From Dendrolimus kikuchii (taxonomy: Eukaryota; Arthropoda; Insecta; Lepidoptera; Lasiocampidae): a stretch of 64,000 nucleotides of DNA. The stretch's first letter is position 1, and each line of letters starts with the position of its first letter. Below, piece after piece: positions 55,887 to 64,000 of this stretch. The notes beneath the pieces are model-generated. The model saw nothing but the letters and a program-made list of their open reading frames with translations. It searched no databases and was not told where the DNA came from. Position numbers and translations under genes: made by a program. The stretch is from NCBI GenBank assembly GCA_019925095.2, contig CM034403.1, positions 2,733,690 to 2,797,689 on the forward strand, in the 5' to 3' direction.

Positions 55887-56544
55887 ATAAATCAAAATAC
55901 ATGGCGATACCAATCTCATTTCCGCTATTTAATTCGCATTCAATTCTGCTATTTCAACATCTTGGCGTTGTGAAGACATTAAAAATACGATTCTACTATA
56001 TCCACAATATCGTCTCCATATCGTCGCGGCGGAATAATAGTAGAATAAATTGGTATTACCATTATCAGAAATGAATGCTGAAAAGCTACCAGAATTTTTT
56101 TTTTTTCGTAAGTTTTCGTTTATAAATACAAAGATAGAATGAAGTGTCACAGGCACGCCATAGGGATTAACAGAATATCAAAATCTAAGCAAACCTACGA
56201 TTGAGACGTTAGGGTCAGGCGATTTTGAAGAGACAGTAATAGCAGAATTGGGGCTCAGGTGTTGCAAACATCTATAGGCAACGGTAACTACTTTCTACGA
56301 GCTCGCTCGTTTGCATGTTTGCCAGCTGCGAAATAAAAAAGCCAAATTTTCTTGTAAAGGAATCCCTTTAAAAATTACATATGCACTTTTTTACATCCTA
56401 GTAAAAAATACGTTCGATGCGTTCGCGTTATTGCACGCGCAGTCAAAGATATTGGTAAAGTTTGGTAACTTTCTCTTACACTGGCTGGCAAATAAAATGA
56501 CACAGCTGCGACCCGAATTTTATAATGTCACGTAGTGTATTACG

Positions 56545-56690
56545 AAGAGTGCGACGGTAAACACGCTCCTAACCTTTTGCGGCCCAAATTGTGATGCAGG
56601 CATTGTACACTCAAATGGATTTATGAGTTTGGTCCTTTACGTCTACGCTTTTTAGAGGTCATTACAGTTTAAATTTTTATTTGAATCTAG
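56545..56690 (+). repeat. Single copy of the 57.4-kb repeat
   Basis: 'GTGCGACGGTAAACACGCTC', 'CTAACCTTTTGCGGCCCAAA', 'GGATTTATGAGTTTGGTCC' and 'TTTTTAGAGGTCATT' are collinear with 57430-57580. It has one unit where that locus has three. Confidence 0.8.
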
Positions 56691-56720
56691 TAACAATTTT
56701 GAAAAAAGCACAATAGTTAT

Positions 56721-57017
56721 CTAATACCATTTCCTGCGGTCGGGCCGCCTGTCGTAAGAGGCGACTTAACAGCCCACAGCCAGGTAGGGCTTTTGCCCAA
56801 CCGGATGGCTACCACCCCTGGTCTAAAGTATGTCGCTATAACAACCTTGAGTTGTGTTCCGGCATTAGTGACCAGGTTCCAGTCTCCCTTAAGAGAGGAG
56901 CAGCGCATTTGTAGCAACTTTAGTGTTGCAAATGTCCATAGGCGATGGTAACCGCTTTCCATCAAGTGGGCCGTCTGCCTGTCTGCTGATCTCCTGCAAT
57001 AAAAAAAATAAAAAAAA
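56721..57017 (+). mobile_element. B element, 5' end missing
   Basis: Starts at 'CATTTCCTGCGGTCGGGCC', lacking the first ~35 bp, and ends in a long A-rich run. Confidence 0.85.
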
Positions 57018-57064
57018 GTTATTGAAAACGTCTATCCATCTATATTTGAAATCAAAGTAATTTT

Positions 57065-57312
57065 AAACTACCTTTTTACGGTTGTGAAACGCAGAGTTTT
57101 ATTTGTTTTATTGTGATCATGGAAGACAAGATGTCAAGTGTCAATGAGCAATGTTAAAGTTAAAATTACCATTACTCATTCACACTTGACATCTTTGGTT
57201 TCCGTAATCACGGCTATTGAAAAGTGACCGAAACGTCGAAATAAAAATGAAATATAAGGCTACGTTTGAAACCTATAAAACGTATTTTTTATTATGTGTA
57301 CGAGTTTCGTAG
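57065..57312. mobile_element. F-family foldback with nested inverted arms
   Basis: The inner arms 57128-57148 and 57175-57195 match as reverse complements at 20 of 21 positions (AAGATGTCAAGTGT...). Outer 'TTTTTACGGTTGTGAAACG' and 'CGTTTGAAACCTATAAAACG' are looser. Contains 'GACCGAAACGTCGAAATAAA'. Confidence 0.65.
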
Positions 57313-57429
57313 GCAAATAACAAAAACAACACGCACTTGGCGAATTTTATTTTTAAAAATTAAATTCCTCCCAAGTGACAGATTCGATATATTTTACGTA
57401 AATAAAGCCGCGGCAATAACTCTAGCGGA

Positions 57430-57718
57430 TTAAGAGAACGACGCGACGGTAAACACGCTTCTAACCTTTTGCGGCCCAAATTATAATGCATTGTACGTTC
57501 AAATAGATTTATGAGTTTGATCCTCTATGTATACATTTTTAGAGGTCATTGCATTTCAAATTTTTATTGGTTCCAAATGGATTTATGAGTCGGATCCTCT
57601 TTGTGTACATTTTTAGAGATCATTGCATTTCAAATTTTCATTGGTTCCAAATAGATTTATGAGTTTGATCCTCTATGTGTAAATTTTTAGAGGTCATTCA
57701 AAATTTTTATTGTTTCCG
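57430..57718 (+). repeat. Tandem repeat, ~75-bp unit, about three copies
   Basis: The unit contains 'AAATAGATTTATGAGTTTGA', 'TCCTCTATGTGTA' and 'TTTTTAGAGGTCATTGCATT', beginning near 57499, 57577 and 57648. The non-tandem lead-in is shared with 56545. Bases 57719-57939 are unrecognised. Confidence 0.85.
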
Positions 57719-57950
57719 TAGTCATTTTGGCAAAGAAGGAACCCTTGTGAAATCGTGTGTCCATTTTTCTTTGTAACTACAGTAATTTTCCTCCTAAACT
57801 GATGGATCTATGGTTAAGAATGATATTTAGTAAGTATATTTATCTACATATATGACACTATACAATGCTGTAGTGAAAACGCAAGGAACTAACTAACTCT
57901 TTTCTCAAAGAACGTAGTGGTGTGGCATTTTTTCGTTTGATTATTTTTTA

Positions 57951-58023
57951 AGCCTAAATGGCGCTCTGTTGTTTGTGCCTACCCCGCAAGGGAACTGGCG
58001 TGAAGCTATGTATGTATGTATGT
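57951..58023 (+). mobile_element. P-LINE, 73-bp 3' stub
   Basis: The 11-bp TSD ATTATTTTTTA lies at 57940-57950 and 58024-58034; tail TATGTATGTATGT. Confidence 0.92.
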
Positions 58024-58096
58024 ATTATTTTTTAGCGTCTCCTAGGCAAATAACAAAAACTATTTGATTTGATTTGAAATAAGCATATTTTTTTTT

Positions 58097-58332
58097 ATAA
58101 TCGGCAGACAAGCACATATATTGTATATCCCCAAATTAAGCAAGTTACGCTTGTGTTATGGGTAAAATATAACGGACTACTCTGGGGCCGATCCCAGACA
58201 CCCAGACCATAGTAAATAGCGGAGAAAATACGTTTCCGAAATTTAATATACCAGGAATTGAACCCGGAGCCTCTGCGTTGCAGTGAGGTAGGCCGGCAAA
58301 GGCTTAGCCCGCTCAACCACAGAGGCCGTCAA
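58097..58332 (-). mobile_element. C-family SINE, well preserved
   Basis: Very close to 37287-37519, with intact A and B boxes on the minus strand. Bases 58333-58624 show nothing recognisable. Confidence 0.82.
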
Positions 58333-58624
58333 TATATATAATATTGCCAGTTATTTTTAAAATGAAACTTATTCCAAGTGACAGATTCAATATATTTTAT
58401 ATAAATGAAGCTGAGTCAATAGCTCTAGTAGATTACGATCAAGTCACGAGTGAATAGGTATATATTGGTGAACGTGTCGTCACTTACCATCAGGTGAGAC
58501 AGCGGTCTAACGCGAACCTATACGATCATTAAAAAAATCTATAGTATTATAAAATTCTAAGCATTTCGTGTCTGTACATAAAAGCTATTTAAACAAAAAC
58601 AACTGGATTAGGAGAATACGATGA

Positions 58625-58923
58625 TTTTTTTTTAGTTTTCTTGCCTGTTTGTTTGGGATTTACGTAAAAACTACTGCGCCGATTTCGATGCAATTTTCGC
58701 TGATCGATAGTTAATTCTTAGACTTAAACTCTGCGCTACTTCTTTATCTCGGGAATCCCGCGGGAATTTTCCCGGGAGCGGTTTGAAGTTGTGCGAATGC
58801 ATAAAAATTGGCTTATTCCGTAACAGATTCCACTAAAACGATGCATTACATTCTTTTTTTAAATGTTGCGATACTGTGTGTCCTGAAATCCCGTGGGAAC
58901 TTCAAGTCAAGCGTGGACGAAGT
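58625..58923 (-). mobile_element. G6 element interrupted by a LINE
   Basis: Same blocks as 14757-15605. Its end 'GTGGACGAAGT' is duplicated at 59547-59557 beyond the LINE. Confidence 0.75.
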
Positions 58924-59546
58924 CAAGGAACGGACGAAATTGGGGAGATAAAATCTCACCGTCTTTTTTTTATTGCAGGAGTTCAGCACACAGGCAGACG
59001 GCCCACTGGATGGAAAGCGGTTACCATCGCCTATGGACATTTGCAACACCAAAGTTGCTACAAATGCGCTACTACTCTCTTAAGTGAGTCTGGAATCTGG
59101 TCACTAGTGCCGGAACACAACTTAAAGTTGTTATGGCGGCATGCTCTAGACCAGGGGTGGTAGCCATCCAGTCGGGCAAATGCCCTACCACCTGGCTGTG
59201 GGTTGTTTAGTCGCCTCTTACAACAGGCCACCCGGCCGCAGGAAATTGTATTCTTTCTCCGTTCCTGCACGGATAAAACGTCTCCGCTGGCTCGGTCATG
59301 TAGAGCGGATGGAGGAAGATCGGGGAGTGAAGAAAGCATACTTGGGGCGACCAGTCGGTCGGCGACCGGTTTGTCGTCCCAAGAATCGCTGGAAGGATAG
59401 AATGGAAGCTGACCTGACCGCGCTACAAGCCCACAATTGGCAAGACGCAGTGTCTTCACGCAGGACAGAGGAAAGTGGCGTGCTCTCAATCCGGAGGCCT
59501 AGACTCACTTTGGGTCGCTGAGCCAACGGAGTTAGTTTGTTAGTTA
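58924..59546 (+). mobile_element. RTE-like LINE 3' fragment split by B
   Basis: The 11-bp TSD GTGGACGAAGT lies at 58913-58923 and 59547-59557. Reverse-transcriptase C-terminus: TDEIGEIKSH before B, then RLRWLGHVERMEEDRGVKK, RPKNRWKDRMEADL and a stop at 59519-59521. The ancestral frame runs across the B insertion. Confidence 0.87.
58965..59278 (-). mobile_element. B element nested in the LINE
   Basis: The 5-bp TSD CGTCT lies at 58960-58964 and 59279-59283, inside the LINE codons for Arg-Leu. Full-length copy. Confidence 0.9.
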
Positions 59547-59589
59547 GTGGACGAAGTTACGTGCATATACTAGTATACCTATATATATA

Positions 59590-59805
59590 CTAGCTGTGCC
59601 CGCGACGTCGTCCGCATGGAATTTGCTTTCAAAACCCTCGGATTTTGAAACCTTCTTCATAGATGCTCCGCTCCTATTAGTCTTAGCGTGGTGATATATA
59701 GCCTATAGCCTTCCTCGATAAATGGGCTATCCAACACTGAAAGAATTTTTCAAATCAGACCAGTAGTTCCTGAGATTAGCGCGTTCAATCAAACAATATT
59801 AGTAT
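59590..59805 (+). mobile_element. G1 element
   Basis: 'CTAGCTGTGCCCGCGACG' to 'GATTAGCGCG...TATTAGTATA', close to 7919-8158. Confidence 0.7.
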
Positions 59806-59815
59806 ATTTGGCTAC

Positions 59816-60345
59816 AACACTAATACTTATATTTTAAATATCGCGATATCTTTTGAATGAAACGTCCGAATTGAATCATTCAAAAATTTCTAGAAAGGTA
59901 TTGAATTCGTCTTGAATATGTAGTAATTTATTTTGATAAGAATTAATACTTAGGTACAAAATAAAGAGTTTTTGAAGCGACCGCATTTTAATTATTTAAA
60001 AAAATAAAAGAAAACACTTATTGTGAGATAACTACAATAGTTAGACATATAGTTACGCGATATTTTTTGTAGACAATTATATGTTTTGCAAAGTGGTAAT
60101 ACATTATTTTGTTCTATAATCAATAGTTTTCGCAGTGCACGCCGTGTAAGGATTTTTTCGGGTCATTTTTTTACACCTTGGGTTACATTATTGGACTTTT
60201 AGTAAGGATCCCTAATTTTTTGAAAATATAATATAGCCTATAGCCTTCCTCGATAAATGTACTATTCAACACTGAAATAATTTTCAAATCGGACCAGCGG
60301 TTCCTGAGATTAGCGCGTTTAAACAAACAAACAAACAAGCTCCGC
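59816..60345 (+). repeat. Long dispersed repeat, copy 2, ending as G1
   Basis: Collinear with 52625-53047, then 'CCTTCCTCGATAAATG' and 'CCTGAGATTAGCGCG' as in G1. Bases 60346-60650 show nothing else. Confidence 0.7.
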
Positions 60346-60650
60346 TATGAATTCCTTTCATGCTCTCATAATTAACGCCCTTGTACTTAAATTAGACTGA
60401 ACACCCCAACGTATAATTCAATTCTATTAGAATTCTTTTACCGTCAAGGCTATACAGTTTTAGAACGCGCTGCCTGTTGCTATCGGACAATACCGATATG
60501 TAAAATAATGACCAGAAAATATTACCTGTCGTTGGAATACGATGATACTTAAACGCATGTATATATTCATTATTCACCTATAAAAACGCATATACTTTGT
60601 ATAGATATGTATATATCTATTTGATATATTTAATGTCTGCGTATATATAT

Positions 60651-61370
60651 ACATACATACATACATACATACCTAACTTCACGCCAGTTCCCTTGCGGGT
60701 TAGGCGCGAACAACAGAGCGCCATTCAGGCTTATACTTACACACTTCACTTGCTTCTTTGATATTCATAACTCTTGTCATGCACGCTTGTCTATTCTTGA
60801 GGCTCCTGACGTCACCTTCTGCTAGTACACGATCAATTTGATCATGGAAGGTGTGTCGTGGCCTTCCACGATTTCTGCATCCATCCACTTTTGCATTGTA
60901 TATCTGTTTAGTCATTCTTACATCATGCATTCTTTCCACATGCCCGAACCACCGAAGCATTCCTTTCCTTACCTTCACCCCGACACTCTCTTTCAGACCA
61001 ACTCTCTTGCTTACTTCGGTATTACGAACGCGGTCGGCGAGCGCTCGCAACTCGACTGCGTTTACTCTACTTTCATGCTCTCTCTTCCATACCCAACTCT
61101 CGCTTCCATACGTGAGCGTAGGTACCAGCACCGCGTTGTATACGGCGAGCTGGGCCTTCTGGCTGAGGTTCTTAGCGCCTAGAAGTTTACCTAACGCTCC
61201 ATTCAAACTATTCCCCAAATTCACTCCTCTTTCTATATCAGCGGTGTACCTTCCATCCCTGCTAAAAGCACATCCAAGATAAGAAAACTTATAGTTACAT
61301 GAAAGACTCATTAATATTGAAGAACAATTTGGGCACGTGTCATGTTGAGTTGATTCCGTCAATATTCCGA
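60651..61370 (-). mobile_element. P-LINE, longest 3' fragment
   Basis: A 220-codon minus-strand frame (61362 to 60700): FSYLGCAFSRDGRYTADIER, VLVPTLTYGSESWVW, NAVELRAL, then a short deletion removing RKICGVTL, WFGHVERM and GRPRHTFHDQID. (CATA)n tail at the left. The 5' limit is uncertain and the TSD was not found. Catalytic domains absent. Confidence 0.9.
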
Positions 61371-61699
61371 CGTCATATGGAACTCATTACGTCATTCGTA
61401 CCCTGCTCATATAACCGTGAGCTTTATTCCTACCTGCGGTTATGTTATTGACATCCAATCACTGTCTGTATATTGACAATTTCAATATTTGTTGGAACGA
61501 AATTTGCTATCTCTTACAAAATTACACGATTTCATTTAATTACATTTTAACGAAGTCTTGAGAATTGTCTTCCGCCCCCCTCTTCTACTTTAGAGCTAAA
61601 ACATGGAAGATTCTGAAAAAATTAAGATATGTACAAAATCCGCGAAATATCATCAGATCAGGAACCTCCGTGGTGTCTTTAAAGTGTGACTCCAGCAAC
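61371..61699. other. No gene seen
   Basis: AT-rich, unrecognised; possibly a further, unaligned 5' part of the LINE on the left. Confidence 0.35.
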
Positions 61700-62640
61700 G
61701 CTGAAGTCACGATTGTTGGCTTCTTGGTGACGACCCATATTTGAGTCCTCGAAATAGAATTTCAAGAGTACTCGGTATCGTATATTCCAAGAGCGTTACG
61801 ACTTTCCAGAGAGCTCCGTCCCGTTCGGCGGCTCGAGCAATAATGACCGAGTTTTTTTCCGAAGACCTTACAACTTTACCGGGGTTTTTGGGGCGAGTGC
61901 CTTCGCGAAGCAAAGGCGCTCGAGCCTGGGGGGGCAACTTGCTCGAGAGAGCTCCCTAAGGAGTTTTACCTCGGCTGGACTGTTGCCATGAGAGGGGGAT
62001 GAATTTAATGATGCCCACCATAGGGCACTAATTGAGAACGGGCAACGGGTAATATAAAACCCGAGGGGAAGGATCCCGGCGGACCGGGATCGGTGGTTCG
62101 TGGAGGCCTACGCTATCTTACTGCCGTTTCGCAACGTGTTATGGCTGGGAGAGAAGAAACGGCGAAAGAAACTTCCCAGCAATACGCCTAGTCTATCCTG
62201 TGGGGAGGGGCTATGTCACCTAGCGTCCCTCGCAGGGACGTGGAGAGATCTTCACTGGCGGCGCCTGAGACGCCGCCGTCTGTGTCTGTCTGTCGGTGCC
62301 TGCCAGCCTGCCGTCCTAACCGCGGGCGGACTGATCGGGGTCAGCCGTTTTGTGATAACGTCAACCCTTTCGACGAGGCTTATAATCGGACGCGGACACG
62401 ATAAGCGGATTTCGATGGTGCGGTGCGAGATCGAAATACTTACGCGAGAGCGACGTAATGTAGTTTTTGATGCAGGGAAGCTCCAGATTGCGGTGGAGGT
62501 CGACGTTACGCATATAGAGGGGAGCACCGACGGCTCTGCGCATGAATTTATTCTGCACGATTTGCAGTTTATCTAAAAGGGCAGGCTTGGCATGGCCGAA
62601 TACCACACTCACGTATGTCATGATCGGGTAATGACCGAGT
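61700..62640 (-). mobile_element. Jockey-like LINE 3' fragment and GC-rich 3' region
   Basis: The minus-strand frame 62621-62361 encodes KLQIVQNKFMRRAVGAP, LYMRNVDLHRNLELPCIKNY, and ASDYKPRRKG, the usual C-terminus of Jockey-clade reverse transcriptases. The following ~650 bp is GC-rich and noncoding. A 76-codon minus frame at 61937-61707 is unassigned. 5'-truncated. Confidence 0.72.
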
Positions 62641-63560
62641 GTCCACAGTGCGGACGTATTTATAGAGCTCGGTGCACGTGTCGGCGCACATGCACGTGAT
62701 CACAAATTTTTAGGTTAAGTATTGAAATTACAATAAAATCTTGTTGTTTTACGTTAATTTCACATTACAATAAACTCATAGTAATTACATAAATTATTAT
62801 TGTTTTTGTAATACGTTAATTGTTGTATTTGCGCCGACATATATTATTAACACTTTTGAATTAATATTCTGTTTTGGGCCATTGTTAATACATAGACGGA
62901 GTCTCGAACTCTCAACGTGAAACCGGCTAAAGGATGCTGATCCTTAGCGTATGGTCTGAGTACCCGCTCCATTCGGGCGTGCACGGAGACCGTAGATAAA
63001 CTAATTTTAATTATCGAAACGCTAACGAGTGTCCCTAGTGCCAGCCGAGATGTGCGTCGAGCGGAGCGTCGCGTACAGGTTTAAACCAGTTTGTGAACGA
63101 TGAACGCCGAACGTGCACTCAGGCCAACTCCGTTGGACGATCTATTACCCTCAGCCCGCCCCGCCGTACGCTTTACCACTCAGGCCGTATACTTAGACAT
63201 ATAGTTAAAAGATATTGTTCCCGCCGCAGTGCGTATCGCGGGCTCAGCATTACATCGAATGAAATGAATCGTATTACAACGGAAAAATGTGAAATGATTT
63301 CCAGTGGATACATTATTAGGTACTATTAAACACAAAGACGTAAACCATGTGTGTACTACATAAGTTTAAGCAGACGCAGATTTCAAATTGCTTCATTTCA
63401 TTTAATTCTTGTGATCGTGTAGGAGGCTCTGTCTATACTTGTATTTCTTCTGAGAGTTCTGTAGCCAAATACGACAATCTGTATTTTCTACTGAACCTTG
63501 CACTGTACTCGGACTGCAACGCTCTTGTCGTGTATATTTGCATTCAGAGTCATATATGGT
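62641..63560. other. No gene recognised
   Basis: 62880-63260 is GC-richer, with 'GGTCTGAGTACCCGCTCC' and 'AGCGGAGCGTCGCG', but has no convincing frame or known element. The rest is AT-rich. Confidence 0.35.
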
Positions 63561-63573
63561 AAGACATAATCTT

Positions 63574-63717
63574 GTCAGGAGCCTTAAGAACAGACGAGCG
63601 TGCATGACAAGAGTTATGAATGTCAAAGAAGCAAGTGAGGTGTGTAAGAATAAGCCTGAATGGCGCTCTGTTGTTCGTGCCTACCCCGCAAGGGAACTGG
63701 CGTGAAGTTATGTATGT
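63574..63717 (+). mobile_element. P-LINE 3' fragment
   Basis: The 8-bp TSD ATAATCTT lies at 63566-63573 and 63718-63725. Starts in LRSLKNRRACMTRV and ends YPARELA plus an ATGTATGTA tail. Confidence 0.9.
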
Positions 63718-63721
63718 ATAA

Positions 63722-63895
63722 TCTTTACAGATAAAGAAATTTGAAGTGTCTGTTTGTAATATCAAAATAAAAGCTTTTTATTTAATGTAAGAAGAATAAG
63801 AAATACGGTACGTATGTCAAAAAATCAACTTATTTTTTTTTATTGGGTTCCGCGAAAAAAGTCCACGCGGATGAAGTCGCGGGCACAGTTAGCAT
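63722..63895 (-). mobile_element. G2 element
   Basis: On the minus strand it starts 'CTAACTGTGCCCGCGACTTC' and ends with the 'AGACACTTCAAATTTCTTTA' tail. Right of it, 63896-64000 is unrecognised. Confidence 0.65.
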
Positions 63896-64000
63896 TATTA
63901 TCATAAATCATACACGTCACGCACATCTAAACGACAGTACCTAACAAATTTCATATAAAATCTTATATACATAAAAAGCTTTGAAATCACAAAATATGCA

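Noticed and set aside
62100..62576. 158-codon plus-strand frame
   Set aside because: Opposite strand to a Jockey-like reverse-transcriptase tail in GC-rich DNA where stops are rare.

Overview
The window is AT-rich eukaryotic DNA, most likely from a moth or butterfly. Almost all of it is transposable elements and other repeats. The only host coding sequence I can support is one 70-codon exon of a Shaw-type (Kv3) voltage-gated potassium channel on the minus strand (43823-44032), with canonical splice sites on both sides. The window therefore probably lies mostly inside or next to a long, repeat-filled channel gene. I call it lepidopteran from the insect-like Shaw exon and from repeat types common in that order: 'CCCGCGACTTCGTCCGCG' elements, tRNA-derived SINEs, and RTE-, CR1- and Jockey-like LINE 3' ends. 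No species is claimed.

The labels below are mine. 'P-LINE' is an RTE-like LINE whose 3' ends carry CATA/TATG tails; 17 copies were seen, many with 8-13 bp target-site duplications (TSDs). 'B' is a roughly 310-330 bp SINE-like element with a poly(A) end, about 20 copies, whose 3' end matches a CR1-like LINE. 'C' and 'D' are tRNA-derived SINEs with A and B boxes. 'S' is a solo-LTR family (TGTTAC...GTAACA) with 4-bp ATAT-type target sites; there are 10 copies and no internal region. 'G' covers short elements of the 'GCTGTGCCCGCGAC...' type in several subfamilies. 'F' is a foldback family.

Layout. 1-27 kb: dense P, B, S, C and G copies and a ~175-bp tandem array at 10.5 kb. 27.2-35.9 kb: the most interesting block. 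A 178-bp satellite with a four-monomer higher-order repeat is split by a young BEL/Pao-type LTR retrotransposon (28128-33125) with apparently identical LTRs, a 5-bp TSD, a tRNA-Tyr-like primer site, and a gag-protease reading frame but no reverse transcriptase, RNase H or integrase. F-family sequences, one a perfect 44-bp palindrome, lie on both sides. 36-43 kb: more B, C, S and P copies with datable nesting. 43.8-44.0 kb: the Shaw exon. 44-64 kb: further LTRs, inverted-repeat DNA elements, (AT)n microsatellites, nested LINE and B insertions, and Jockey-like debris near the right end.

Most reading frames longer than 60 codons here are LINE C-terminal remnants, antisense of LINE or B copies, or (AT)n translations, so they are not listed as genes. 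Copy boundaries were read by eye from shared sequence and TSDs, and are accurate to a few bases only where a TSD is given.
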